Numbered from the stretch's first letter, positions 1 to 9,364 are shown. The stretch: DNA of 64,000 bases from Actinomycetes bacterium (GCA_021818265.1 JAKAEP010000005.1:1-64000); one strand, 5' to 3'. Notes: a model not told the origin generated them from the sequence alone. Translations and numbers: made by a program.

Positions 1-279
1 GACCGGCTCGGGGGCCGGCGCGGGCGCGGGGGCGGGGGCGGGGGCGGCCGGGGCCTTCGCGGCGCGGGTCGCCCGGGCCGGCTTGGCCTCGGGGGTGGCC
101 TCGCGGCGCAGCCCCTCGGCGTCGGCGCGACGTCGGATCCGGTCGGCCTGGGCGTCCTCGATGGACGCCGAGGGGCTCGAGGCGCCGATGCCCAGCGCCG
201 CGGCCAGGCCGAGCAGCTCCTTGCTCGTCAGGCCGAGCTCCTTGGCGAGCTCGTGCACTCGTATCTTCTTCGGCGCCAA
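1..279 (-). CDS. infB: Translation initiation factor IF-2, N-terminal part (runs off the window start)
   Basis: Minus-strand translation from TTG at 279: LAPKKIRVHELAKELGLTSKELLGLAAALGI..., the typical IF-2 N-terminal domain followed by an Ala/Pro-rich linker; downstream of nusA and ylxR. Confidence 0.85.
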   Translation of the reverse strand, partial: MAPKKIRVHELAKELGLTSKELLGLAAALGIGASSPSASIEDAQADRIRRRADAEGLRREATPEAKPARATRAAKAPAAPAPAPAPAPAPEPV

Positions 280-319
280 AACGATCCCTTACTCGTCCCG
301 CTCGCGCGGGCACAGTGTC

Positions 320-574
320 CTATTCTTCCACAACCTCGGCCGATTCCCCGATGAGCCGGGCCACGGCCGCGACGTCCGCCCCCTCGAGGGGGGTGCGCAG
401 CGCCCGGGCCAGGGCCCGCTCGCCGAGCCCCGACGCGCAGTCCCGGCAGCACCAGGCCCCCCGGCCCGGACCGCGGCCGCGGTACCAGGTCCCGTCGGGC
501 CGGCGACCCACCCGGACGAGGGCGCGGTCCTCGCGCCGGGTCCGGCACACGACGCAGGTCCGCGTGGGGGCTAT
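320..574 (-). CDS. ylxR: YlxR-family (DUF448) RNA-binding protein; start codon non-canonical or uncertain
   Basis: PTRTCVVCRTRRED...GRGPGRGAWCC..., YlxR-like motifs, between nusA and infB. The frame is closed upstream by a TAG at 590-592 with no ATG/GTG/TTG before the conserved N-terminus. Confidence 0.75.
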   Translation of the reverse strand: MAPTRTCVVCRTRREDRALVRVGRRPDGTWYRGRGPGRGAWCCRDCASGLGERALARALRTPLEGADVAAVARLIGESAEVVEE

Positions 575-1680
575 GCCTCGCCCTCCACGCTAGGGGCGGG
601 CTCGGCGACGCCGTCCGACTCGGGCGCCCCCTCGACCGGCTCCGCCGCGGCCTCGGCCTCGGGCTCGGCGGGCGTCTCGCCCTCGGCCCAGGTCTCGGTG
701 GGGACCTCGTCCTCCTCCTCGTTCTCGGAGCGGATGTCGACCCGCCAGCCCGTCAGGCGGGCCGCCAGTCGGGCGTTCTGGCCCTCCTTGCCGATGGCGA
801 GCGAGAGCTGCTGCTCGTGGACGATGACCGTGGCGATGCCCTCCTCCTCGTCGAGGCGCACCTCGCGCACGCGCGCCGGGGCCAGGGCCGCCTGGATGAA
901 CTCGACCGGGTCGTCGCTGTAGGGAACCACGTCGATGCGCTCGCTGCGCAGCTCGTTGGTGATGTTGCGCACCCGGCTGCCCCGAGCCCCGACGCACGCG
1001 CCGACCGGGTCGATCATGGGGTCGTTCGAGGCGACGGCGATCTTCGTGCGGTGGCCGGGCTCGCGGGCGATGGCCTTGATCTCGACGATGCCGTTGGCGA
1101 TCTCGGGCACCTCGATCTCGAAGAGCTTCGCCACGAGGGCCGGGTGGGTCCGCGAGACGACGATCTGGGGCCCCTTGTTGGTCTTGCGGACCTCGACGAT
1201 GTAGACCTTGATCCGCGCGCCGTGCTCGTAGCGCTCGAAGGCGATCTGCTCGGCCTGGGGCAGCAGCGCCTCGACGCGGCCGAGGTCGAGCAGGGTGTAG
1301 CGGTTGTCGTTCTGCTGGACCGTGCCCGAGACGATGTCGCCCTCGCGGTTGGCGAACTCCTCGTACATCTGGCGCCGCTGGATGTCGCGGATGAGCTGCA
1401 GCAGGACCTGCTTGGCGGTCTGGGCGGCGATGCGCCCGAAGTCGTCCGGGGTGGCGTCCCACTCGCGCACGACGTTGCCGTCGAGGTCGAGCTCGAGGCC
1501 CCAGACCTTGATCTCGCCCGTCTCGGGGTTGATCTCGACCTCGGCGTCCTCGGCCGAGTCGGGCCGGCGCTTGTAGGCCGCGAGCAGGGCGTTGGCGAGC
1601 GCGACGAGGAGCTCGCCCTCGTCGATGTTCTGGTCCCGGGCGATCTGGCCCAGGGCCTCGAGGAATTCGAAGTTCGCCAT
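571..1680 (-). CDS. nusA: Transcription termination/antitermination factor NusA
   Basis: MANFEFLEALGQIARDQNIDEGELLVALANALLAAYKRR; S1 and KH segments (VGACVGARGSRVRNITNELRSERIDVVPYSDDP). Confidence 0.95.
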   Translation of the reverse strand: MANFEFLEALGQIARDQNIDEGELLVALANALLAAYKRRPDSAEDAEVEINPETGEIKVWGLELDLDGNVVREWDATPDDFGRIAAQTAKQVLLQLIRDIQRRQMYEEFANREGDIVSGTVQQNDNRYTLLDLGRVEALLPQAEQIAFERYEHGARIKVYIVEVRKTNKGPQIVVSRTHPALVAKLFEIEVPEIANGIVEIKAIAREPGHRTKIAVASNDPMIDPVGACVGARGSRVRNITNELRSERIDVVPYSDDPVEFIQAALAPARVREVRLDEEEGIATVIVHEQQLSLAIGKEGQNARLAARLTGWRVDIRSENEEEDEVPTETWAEGETPAEPEAEAAAEPVEGAPESDGVAEPAPSVEGEA

Positions 1681-1682
1681 TG

Positions 1683-2168
1683 CTAGCCTTTCTTGCTCGT
1701 CGTCGCGCGGCTGCGGCCCGCCGTCGGCTGGTCGGCCCCCCAGAGGAAGACGGTGCGGGCACGCTCCACGCCCGCGAGCTCGACCCGGGTCGGGCCCAGC
1801 TCGGCGTCGTCGATCGTCGCGCTCGTCGCGTCGCTCGCGACGAGGGTCCCCTCGAGCCGACGCGTCGGCTGGCCCTCGCGCCGCTCGCGCAGCGTCACCC
1901 GCTCCCCCCGCGCGCCGGCGAAGTGCTCCGGGGTGCGCAGGCGGCGCTCGAGCCCCGGACTCGAGACGTCGAGCGTGTAGCGCCCCTCGATGGGGTCGTT
2001 CGCGTCGAGCCACGCCGACACGGCCCGGCTGGCCTCGGTCAGGGCGTCGAGGTCGACCCCGCCGTCGCGGGTGACGACGACGCTGAGGGTCCCGCCGGTG
2101 AGCTCGACGTCGTAGAGGTCGAGGCCGAGCGGGGACAGCACGGGGCCCAGCGCCGCCTGCCAGTCCAT
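1683..2168 (-). CDS. rimP: Ribosome maturation factor RimP
   Basis: MDWQAALGPVLSPLGLDLYDVELTGGTLSVVVTRDGGVDLDALTEASRAVS...VSSPGLERRLRTPEHF; upstream of nusA. Confidence 0.93.
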   Translation of the reverse strand: MDWQAALGPVLSPLGLDLYDVELTGGTLSVVVTRDGGVDLDALTEASRAVSAWLDANDPIEGRYTLDVSSPGLERRLRTPEHFAGARGERVTLRERREGQPTRRLEGTLVASDATSATIDDAELGPTRVELAGVERARTVFLWGADQPTAGRSRATTSKKG

Positions 2169-2211
2169 AGCCACCTCCTCGTCCTCTCCCCGCCCCGACG
2201 CGGACGCTAAA

Positions 2212-2236
2212 AAGCGCGGGCCCAAGGCCCGCGCTT
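2212..2236 (-). terminator. Intrinsic terminator downstream of proS
   Basis: On the minus strand, AAGCGCGGGCC-TTG-GGCCCGCGCTT followed by TTT (five T in total); 11-bp perfect stem. Confidence 0.85.
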
Positions 2237-2327
2237 AAACGAGTCCATACGTCCTGGGCGGACTGTCAGGAAGAGACTAGCAGTCGACGCGGTTTCCCAC
2301 AACCGCCCCACGCGGCCCGGCCGCGGC

Positions 2328-3734
2328 CTAGTAGGACTTGCCGACGATGCAGACGAGGCCGGCCTCGTCGGCGCTCTCGGGCACCGAGCCGTCGGCGCGC
2401 TGCAGGCAGCGCACCGTGATGGACGCCTCGCGCAGCCGCGCCTCGCCCTCGCCGTCCACGAGCGACCACCCCAGCCGGGCGAAGCCCTCCTGGGCGGCCT
2501 CGGCGGCCTCGTCCACGCTTCCCACCTCGACCGTGCGCTCGTCGCGGAACCGGCGGGCCCGCTCGTAGAGCGCGCCCTGGATCTCCTCGAGCAGCGCCGC
2601 CACCCGGCTGGCCACGGCCTCGAGCGCGACGGCCTCCTTCTCGCCGGTGTCGCGTCGGACCACGGTCGCCTGGCCGGCCTCTATGTCGCGCGGGCCGACC
2701 TCGACGCGCACGGGGATCCCCTTGATCTCCCAGTCGGTGACCCGCCGGCCGAAGCTCGCCCGTCCCCGGTCGAGCTCGACGCGCACCCCGGCGCGCTCGA
2801 GCGCGTCGCTCAGGCGCCCGGCCGCCTCGAGCAGGGTCGCGTCGTCGCGCACGCCGAGCACCACCGCCTGGATCGGCGCGAGGCGCGGCGGCACGATGAG
2901 GCCGTTCTCGTCGCCGTGCATCATCACGAGCCCGCCCACCAGTCGGGTGGAGGCGCCCCAGGAGGTGGTGTAGCACAGGCCCGAGCCGCCGGACTCGGTC
3001 TGGAAGGCGATGTCGAAGGCCCGTGAGAAGTTCTGGCCGAGCTCGTGGGTCGTGCCCATCTGGAGGGCCTTGCCGTCGCGCATCATCCCCTCGAGGGTGA
3101 GCGAGTTCACGGCCCCGGCGAAGCGCTCGCTCGGGGGCTTGATGCCGAGGTAGGCCGGCGCGGCCAGCACCTCGCGCAGGAACTCGTCGTAGACGTGGTG
3201 GTGGATCGTGAGGGCGTAGGCGTGGGCGTCGTCGTAGCTGGCGTGGGCCGTGTGGCCCTCCTGCCAGAGGAACTCCGAGCTGCGCAGGAAGAGGCGCGGG
3301 CGCAGCTCCCAGCGCACCACGTTGGCCCACTGGTTGAGGGCGAGGGGCAGGTCCCGGTAGCTCTGGACCCACTTGGCCATGAACTCCCCGATCACCGTCT
3401 CGCTCGTGGGGCGCACCACGATCGGCTCGGCGAGGTCCTCGCCGCCGGCGTGGGTCACGACCGCGAGCTCGGGGCTGAACCCCTCGACGTGCTCGGCCTC
3501 GCGCGCGAAGTACGACTCGGGGATGAAGATCGGGAAGTAGGCGTTCTTCGCGCCGGCGCGCTTGATGCGCCAGTCCATCTCGGCCTGCATCCGCTCCCAG
3601 ATCGCGTAGCCGTAGGGGCGGATGACCATCGTGCCGCGCACGGGCCCGTTGTCGGCCATCTCGGCCTTGGCCACGACGTCTTGGTACCAGCGAGGGAAGT
3701 CCTCGTCCGGCGGTGTCAGGGCGCTCGGGGCCAC
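2328..3734 (-). CDS. proS: Prolyl-tRNA synthetase, short archaeal/eukaryotic-like form
   Basis: MVIRPYGYAIWERMQAEMDWRIKRAGAKNAYFPIFIPESYF...RPTSETVIGEFMAKW...C-terminal VCIVGKSY; 468 aa. Confidence 0.93.
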   Translation of the reverse strand: MAPSALTPPDEDFPRWYQDVVAKAEMADNGPVRGTMVIRPYGYAIWERMQAEMDWRIKRAGAKNAYFPIFIPESYFAREAEHVEGFSPELAVVTHAGGEDLAEPIVVRPTSETVIGEFMAKWVQSYRDLPLALNQWANVVRWELRPRLFLRSSEFLWQEGHTAHASYDDAHAYALTIHHHVYDEFLREVLAAPAYLGIKPPSERFAGAVNSLTLEGMMRDGKALQMGTTHELGQNFSRAFDIAFQTESGGSGLCYTTSWGASTRLVGGLVMMHGDENGLIVPPRLAPIQAVVLGVRDDATLLEAAGRLSDALERAGVRVELDRGRASFGRRVTDWEIKGIPVRVEVGPRDIEAGQATVVRRDTGEKEAVALEAVASRVAALLEEIQGALYERARRFRDERTVEVGSVDEAAEAAQEGFARLGWSLVDGEGEARLREASITVRCLQRADGSVPESADEAGLVCIVGKSY

Positions 3735-3762
3735 GTCCCTCCTCTAGCGGGTTCGCCCGAGG

Positions 3763-5004
3763 CTACTCGTGTTCGACCCGGGCGCGGATCCTCTCGATGC
3801 GCTCGCCGGCCCGGTTGGCGTCGGCGCCCTTGGCGTCGAGCAGGTCGGCCCGGTCGGCCGCGGCCGCGGCCTCGGCGGCCTCGTCGCGCGCGGCGAGTCG
3901 CGCCTCGACGCCCTCGTCGACGATCCGGCGCGCCTCGTCCACCAGCGCGTCGACCATCTCGTCCTCTTTCACCACGCGCACGATCTGGCCACGGATGAAG
4001 AGGTGTCCCCGGTGCCGGCCGGCGGCGATGCCGAGGTCGGCGTGACGGGCCTCGCCCGGTCCGTTCACGACACATCCCATCACCGCCACCTGCAGGGGGA
4101 CGTTCAACTCGTCGAGGGCCGCCTGGGCCTTCGTGGCGACGGTGATCACGTCGACCTCGGCCCGCCCGCAGCTCGGACAGGCGATCAGGTCGAGGCCCTT
4201 TCGCTCGCGCAGGCCCAGCGACTCGAGCAGCTGGCGACCGGCACGGGCCTCTTCGACCGGGTCGGCCGTGAGCGAGTAGCGCAGGGTGTCGCCGATGCCC
4301 TCGGCGAGAAGCGTGGCGATCCCGGCGGTCGCCTTGAGCAGGCCGCCCGGGAGGGGCCCCGCCTCGGTCACCCCGAGGTGCAGGGGGTGATCGAAGGTCT
4401 CCGAGGCGAGCCGGTAGGCGGCGATCATCGTGGCGACCGACGAGGCCTTCACCGAGATCTTCACGTCCTCGAAGCCGACCTCGTCGAAGTAGGCGAGCTC
4501 CAGCCGGGCCGACTCGACGAGGGCCTCGGGGGTGGCCCCGCCGAAGCGCTCGTAGATCTCGGGGTGCAGCGAGCCCGCGTTCACCCCGATGCGGATCGGC
4601 ACGCCGCGGTCCTTCGCCTCGCGCGCCACGAGCTTGATCTCCTCGGGCTTGCGCAGGTTGCCGGGGTTGAGCCGCAGCCCGTGCACCCCGGCCTCGAGGG
4701 CGGCGAGGGCCATCTCGACGTGGAAGTGGATGTCGGCGACGATCGGCACCGGCGAGCGCGGGACGATCTGGGCGAGCCCCTCGGCGGCGGCGCGCTCGTT
4801 GCAGGTGCAGCGCACGATGTCCGCGCCGTTGGCCGCCAGGGCGTAGACCTGCGCGAGGGTGCCCTCGACGTCGGCGGTCTTGGTCGTGGTCATCGACTGG
4901 ACCGAGATCGGCGCCCCGCCCCCGACGGCCACCGAGCCGACGTGGATCTGGCGGGTCGGCCGGCGCGGGCTGAGGGGGCTCGAGGTCACGTCCACGCCCC
5001 CCAT
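3763..5004 (-). CDS. ispG: 4-hydroxy-3-methylbut-2-enyl diphosphate synthase
   Basis: PISVQSMTTTKTADVEGTLAQVYALAANGADIVRCT...VAVMGCVVNGPGEARHADLGIAAG; Cys motifs present. Confidence 0.96.
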   Translation of the reverse strand: MGGVDVTSSPLSPRRPTRQIHVGSVAVGGGAPISVQSMTTTKTADVEGTLAQVYALAANGADIVRCTCNERAAAEGLAQIVPRSPVPIVADIHFHVEMALAALEAGVHGLRLNPGNLRKPEEIKLVAREAKDRGVPIRIGVNAGSLHPEIYERFGGATPEALVESARLELAYFDEVGFEDVKISVKASSVATMIAAYRLASETFDHPLHLGVTEAGPLPGGLLKATAGIATLLAEGIGDTLRYSLTADPVEEARAGRQLLESLGLRERKGLDLIACPSCGRAEVDVITVATKAQAALDELNVPLQVAVMGCVVNGPGEARHADLGIAAGRHRGHLFIRGQIVRVVKEDEMVDALVDEARRIVDEGVEARLAARDEAAEAAAAADRADLLDAKGADANRAGERIERIRARVEHE

Positions 5005-5033
5005 TCTGCCGTGGCCGGCGCGGGGTCGGACCC

Positions 5034-6320
5034 CTAGCCGAAGGGGTTGGCGATGGGGTGGACGATGTCGAGGTACAGCGTGGCCGCGAACAGGACCCCG
5101 AGCACGGCCACGAAGGCGTAGATCACCGGCAGGAGGCGGTTGACGTCGGCGTGGTACGGCCGACCCCGCCGGGAGCGGAGCCGCTCGTAGGTGGCAATCG
5201 CGATGTAGCCGCCGTCGAGGGGCAGCATCGGGAAGAGGTTGAAGACCCCCACGAAGACGTTCACCGCCATCAGGATCGTGAGCAGCGTGCCCACCCCGTA
5301 CTGGGCCCCCTGGACCGCGATGCGCACCACGCCCACGATCGACTCGGGCCGGTTGAGCTGGTTCTGGCGGTTCTGGGCCGCCGAGGTCGAGGTGACCTGG
5401 TGGTAGAGGCTCGCGAACTCGTGCGGGGAGAAGACGTGGGCGAGCCCCTTCACCGAGGCCACCACGATCGAGCCCAGCTCGCTCGCGGCGTGGGGCACGG
5501 CCCCGAGGACCGAGTCGCGCACGCTGAGCGCCCCCACCTCGATCCCGAGGAAGCCCTCGGGCGTGGCCGAGGTGTCGAGGGGCTGGCCGTTCACCTCGAC
5601 GTGCTGGCCGTTGACCGGGGTCGCGTGCAGGGTGAGGCTCTTGCCCCCGCGCTCCACCACGAGGGTGAGCCGCACGCCGACGCTGCGGTGGATGAGGCGC
5701 GCGAGGGTCGCGGCGTCGGTGATCCTCCGCCCGTCGACCGCGACGATCCGGTCCCCCACCCGCAGCCCGGCCCGCTGGGCCGGGGTCTCGCGCTGGCCCT
5801 GGAACGTGCTCAGAGCGGTCACCCCCACGTGGCTGGCCGAGGGCACCCCGACGAAGGCCAGCGACGCCCAGGCGATCACGAGGGCCAGGACGCCGTGCAT
5901 GAGCGAGCCCGCGGCCGCGAACAGCACCCGCTTGGGGTAGGAGGCCTGGCGGTACGTGCGCGGCTCGATCGCCGGGTCGACCGGGTCGCTCCAGGTCATC
6001 CCGGGGACCTTGACGAAGCCGCCCAACGGGATGGCCCGCACGCCGTAGCGCGTCTCGCCGACCCTCGTCGACCAGACGATCGGCCCGAAGCCCACGAAGA
6101 AGTCCGTCACGAGCAGGCCGGCCCGCTTGGCGGTGATGTAGTGGCCGAACTCGTGGAACATGACCATGAACAGCACGGCCAGGATCACCACGGGCAGGGC
6201 CCAGCCCACGCTCGCCACGAGCGCGGCGACGACGGCGACGACGATGGCGCCGAACACGAGCGGCGACAGGCGCTCCTCGGTGGGCGCCGCGCCCGGCGCC
6301 GCGGGGGCCGGCGAGGTCAT
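5034..6320 (-). CDS. rseP: Site-2 protease family protein (RseP/RasP-like) with PDZ domain
   Basis: HEFGHYITAKRAG (HExxH), PDZ segment, NLFPMLPLDGG motif; located between ispG and dxr. Confidence 0.93.
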   Translation of the reverse strand: MTSPAPAAPGAAPTEERLSPLVFGAIVVAVVAALVASVGWALPVVILAVLFMVMFHEFGHYITAKRAGLLVTDFFVGFGPIVWSTRVGETRYGVRAIPLGGFVKVPGMTWSDPVDPAIEPRTYRQASYPKRVLFAAAGSLMHGVLALVIAWASLAFVGVPSASHVGVTALSTFQGQRETPAQRAGLRVGDRIVAVDGRRITDAATLARLIHRSVGVRLTLVVERGGKSLTLHATPVNGQHVEVNGQPLDTSATPEGFLGIEVGALSVRDSVLGAVPHAASELGSIVVASVKGLAHVFSPHEFASLYHQVTSTSAAQNRQNQLNRPESIVGVVRIAVQGAQYGVGTLLTILMAVNVFVGVFNLFPMLPLDGGYIAIATYERLRSRRGRPYHADVNRLLPVIYAFVAVLGVLFAATLYLDIVHPIANPFG

Positions 6321-7483
6321 CCGGGGAGGCTAGCGGTCGCGGCGGCGCGGGCCGCCGCGTCGTGGCCGAGCAGCTCCTCGAGGGAGGTGAGCGGCCCGCC
6401 GGGGCAGCGCTCCATGGCCGCGGCGACGACGCGCACGATGTCGGCCCAGGCGAGCCGCCCGGCGAGGAAGGCCTCGACGGCGACCTCGTTGGCCGCGTTC
6501 AGCCACGCCGGGGCGACCCCGCCGCGGCGGGCCGCGTCGTAGGCCAGGTCGAGGGCCGGGAAGGCGGCCCGGTCGGGCGCCTCGAAGGTCAGCGTGAGCC
6601 CCGCCGCGAAGTCGATCGCGCCGAAGGCGTGGTCGAGCCGCTCGGGCGCCCCGAGGCAGTAGGCGATCGCCAGGCGCATGTCGGGTCGCGAGAGCTGGGC
6701 CAGCACCGAGCCGTCGACGAACTCGACCATCGAGTGCACGATCGACTGGGGGTTGATCACGACCTCGATCCGCTCGACCCCCACGCCGAACAGGGCGCTC
6801 GCCTCGAGGACCTCGAGCCCCTTGTTCATGAGCGTGGAGGAGTCGACGGTGATCTTCTCGCCCATGCGCCAGGTGGGATGGGCGAGCGCCTCCTCGCGGG
6901 TGACCGCCGCCAGGCTCGCGCGGTCGCGGTCGCGGAACGGCCCGCCCGAGCCCGTGATGAGGAGGCGGCGCACGTCGGGGTGGCCGGGGGTCGCGGCGGC
7001 CCCGCCGAGGCACTGGTGGATCGCGCAGTGCTCGGAGTCGACGGGCCAGAGCTCGGCGCCGGGAGTGGCGCGGACCGCCTCGACGAGGGGGGCCGCCGCC
7101 ACCAGCGACTCCTTGTTCGCGAGCGCCAGTCGCTTGCCGGCCCGCAGGGCCCCCAGGGTGACCGGCAGGCCCGCGAAGCCGAGTACGGCGTTCACCACCA
7201 CGTCGGCCGAGCCGGCGAGGTCCTCGAGGCCGGCGTCACCGACCACGATCTCGACCGACGCGTCGACCAGCTCGGCCAGTCGGGCGCGGTGGGCGTCGGT
7301 GCGCACCCCGACCCGCGTGACGCCGAACTCCTTGGCGACCTCGGCCAGGCGCTCGAGGCGCTCGCCGCCGGCGATCGCCACGAGCTCGAAGCGCTCGGGC
7401 TCCAGGCGCAAGACGTCGAGCGTCTGCTCACCGATCGACCCGGTCGCCCCGAGTAGGGCCACGCTGCGCCGAGCGTCGGCCAT
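6317..7483 (-). CDS. dxr: 1-deoxy-D-xylulose-5-phosphate reductoisomerase
   Basis: MADARRSVALLGATGSIGEQTLDVLRLEPERF...LITGSGGPFRDRDR...HPTWRMGEKITVDSSTLMNKGLEVLEA. Confidence 0.96.
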   Translation of the reverse strand: MADARRSVALLGATGSIGEQTLDVLRLEPERFELVAIAGGERLERLAEVAKEFGVTRVGVRTDAHRARLAELVDASVEIVVGDAGLEDLAGSADVVVNAVLGFAGLPVTLGALRAGKRLALANKESLVAAAPLVEAVRATPGAELWPVDSEHCAIHQCLGGAAATPGHPDVRRLLITGSGGPFRDRDRASLAAVTREEALAHPTWRMGEKITVDSSTLMNKGLEVLEASALFGVGVERIEVVINPQSIVHSMVEFVDGSVLAQLSRPDMRLAIAYCLGAPERLDHAFGAIDFAAGLTLTFEAPDRAAFPALDLAYDAARRGGVAPAWLNAANEVAVEAFLAGRLAWADIVRVVAAAMERCPGGPLTSLEELLGHDAAARAAATASLPG

Positions 7484-8784
7484 CAGTGCATCGACAGGAC
7501 GTGCAACAGGTAGTACGTCGTCGGCAGGGCGAACAGCAGGCCGTCGATCCGGTCCAGCAGGCCCCCGTGGCCCGGCAGGAGCCGGCCCAGGTCCTTCACG
7601 CCGAGGGTCCGCTTGACCATCGACTCGAAGAGGTCGCCGAGCGGTGCCGCGACCGAGAGGACGACCGCGAACTCCAGGCCGCGCGTGATGGTCCAGGGCG
7701 AGACCAGCGGGACGATGATCGCCCCGAAGACGAGCGCCAGCACGGTCCCGCCGACGAGCCCCTCGACGGTCTTGTTCGGCGAGAGCTTGGCGCTGAGCGG
7801 GTGCTTGCCGAGCCAGCGCCCGGTGAACAGGGCCCCGGTGTCGTTGCCGATCACGATGACCAGGGCGCCGAAGAGGTAGGCCAGCCCGTGGCGGTCGGCG
7901 AAGGCCGACGGCGAGAGCAGGGCCACCGCGTAGGCGCCGAGCACGCCCACCCAGGCGTAGACGAAGACCGTCACCCCGAGCCCGTCGAGCACGTCGATCG
8001 TGCGCTCGGCCGACATGTACCAGACGAAGCCCAGCACCACGAGCAGCACCGTCACCGGCCCGATCGCCACGAGGCCCTTGTTGTAGACCGCCACCCCGAG
8101 GGTCACCACCGCGACCAGGCCCAGCACGGTCGCCGGGTGGGCCCCGACCGAGCGGAAGCCGGCGAAGGCCTCGCCGCTCGCCACCGCCAGCACCACGACC
8201 ACCAGGGCGGTCAGCGGTAGCGGACCGGCGACGAAGAAGGCGAACACGACGATCGCGAGCAGCACCCCGGTCAGGACGGCCCGGGCCACCGAGCTCGTCG
8301 CCGGGGCCTGGCGCACGGCCCGACCGGCCAGCGGGTTGGCGGTCGGCCGGCGACGGGTCCGCTCGACGGGGCCGGTCCCGGGCTCGGGACGCGCCGGCTC
8401 GAACCACTCGGGCTCCTCGGCGGCGACCGGCGCGACCGCCACGTCCTCGTCGACGTCGAACTCCCAGGGGCGCGCCGTCTCGGTGCGCTCGGCTCCGGCG
8501 AGCATCGAGGTGTCGAACTGCTCCTCGTGGGCCACCCAGTCGGCCTCGCCCTCGCGCCAGGCCGGCGCCGGGATCGTCGACCAGGGGTCGTCGGAGGTCG
8601 CGGCCTCGCGCGCCACCACGATCGGCACCTGGCCGGTCGGCGCCTCGGTCCAGTGCGGCAGCAACGTCGTGGGGTCGATCGTCGGCAGGTCGTCGACGAG
8701 CTCGCCCGCCGGGGTGGCCCCCGTGATCGTCACGCGGGGCTCGTCGCTCCCCGACGCGGGGAACTCGCCGGTCGGCTCGTCCAT
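7483..8784 (-). CDS. cdsA: Phosphatidate cytidylyltransferase with a long acidic/Pro-rich N-terminal extension
   Basis: Multi-TM; CdsA signature SMVKRTLGVKDLGRLLPGHGGLLDRIDGLLFALP; about 140-aa hydrophilic N-terminus. Confidence 0.92.
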   Translation of the reverse strand: MDEPTGEFPASGSDEPRVTITGATPAGELVDDLPTIDPTTLLPHWTEAPTGQVPIVVAREAATSDDPWSTIPAPAWREGEADWVAHEEQFDTSMLAGAERTETARPWEFDVDEDVAVAPVAAEEPEWFEPARPEPGTGPVERTRRRPTANPLAGRAVRQAPATSSVARAVLTGVLLAIVVFAFFVAGPLPLTALVVVVLAVASGEAFAGFRSVGAHPATVLGLVAVVTLGVAVYNKGLVAIGPVTVLLVVLGFVWYMSAERTIDVLDGLGVTVFVYAWVGVLGAYAVALLSPSAFADRHGLAYLFGALVIVIGNDTGALFTGRWLGKHPLSAKLSPNKTVEGLVGGTVLALVFGAIIVPLVSPWTITRGLEFAVVLSVAAPLGDLFESMVKRTLGVKDLGRLLPGHGGLLDRIDGLLFALPTTYYLLHVLSMH

Positions 8785-8794
8785 CGGCTCTCCG

Positions 8795-9364
8795 TCAGAC
8801 CTCAAGGAGCTCCTGCTCCTTGTGCGCGAGGAGCCCGTCGACCGCGGCCACCCCGTCCTGGGTGATCTTCTCGAGCACCTTCTCGACGCGCTCGAGCTCG
8901 TCGCTCGAGATCTCGTTCTCCTTCTCGAGCCCCTCGAGCTCCTGGCGGGCGTGGCGGCGCACGCCGCGGATCGCCACCCGACCCTCCTCGGCGCGCTGCT
9001 TGACCAGCTTCACGAACTCGCGGCGGCGCTCCTCGGTGAGGACCGGGAACGACAGGCGGATCACCTGGCCGTCGTTGCTCGGGGTGAGGCCGAGGTCGGC
9101 GCTGGAGATGGCCTTCTCGATCGCGTTGATCGACCCCTTGTCGAACGGCGACACCACCAGCAGGCGCGGCTCGGGCACCGAGAAGTTGGCCAGCTGCTTG
9201 AGCGGCGTCTCGGTCCCGTAGTAGTCGACGAGCACCCCCTCGACGAGAGCCGACGAGGCCCGGCCGGTGCGCACCGTGGCGAACTCGGAGCGCACGTGCT
9301 CGAGCGCCTTGGCCATGCGCTCGCGCGTGTCCGCGAGCACCATCTCGACGAGGTCGCTCTCCAT
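8795..9364 (-). CDS. frr: Ribosome recycling factor
   Basis: ALEHVRSEFATVRTGRASSALVEGVLVDYYGTETPLKQLANFSVPEPRLLVVSPFDKGSINAIEKAI. Confidence 0.97.
   Translation of the reverse strand: MESDLVEMVLADTRERMAKALEHVRSEFATVRTGRASSALVEGVLVDYYGTETPLKQLANFSVPEPRLLVVSPFDKGSINAIEKAISSADLGLTPSNDGQVIRLSFPVLTEERRREFVKLVKQRAEEGRVAIRGVRRHARQELEGLEKENEISSDELERVEKVLEKITQDGVAAVDGLLAHKEQELLEV

Noticed and set aside
10-60. Tandem ggcgcgggggcgg repeat at window start
   Set aside because: Pro/Ala linker of the IF-2 N-terminus, common in actinobacterial infB.
817-1686. Long plus-strand ORF opposite nusA (and many similar long ORFs opposite proS, ispG, rseP, mreB, rplU/rng, clpP/tig, potD, hybrid kinases)
   Set aside because: Typical antisense shadow ORFs of very GC-rich genes: low-complexity D/V/R/G/H-rich products with no recognisable domains, opposite well-supported genes.
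6317-8407. 696-aa minus-strand ORF suggesting a CdsA-Dxr fusion
   Set aside because: The N-terminal part is an out-of-frame Arg/Gly/Pro-rich read of cdsA; dxr starts at 7483.
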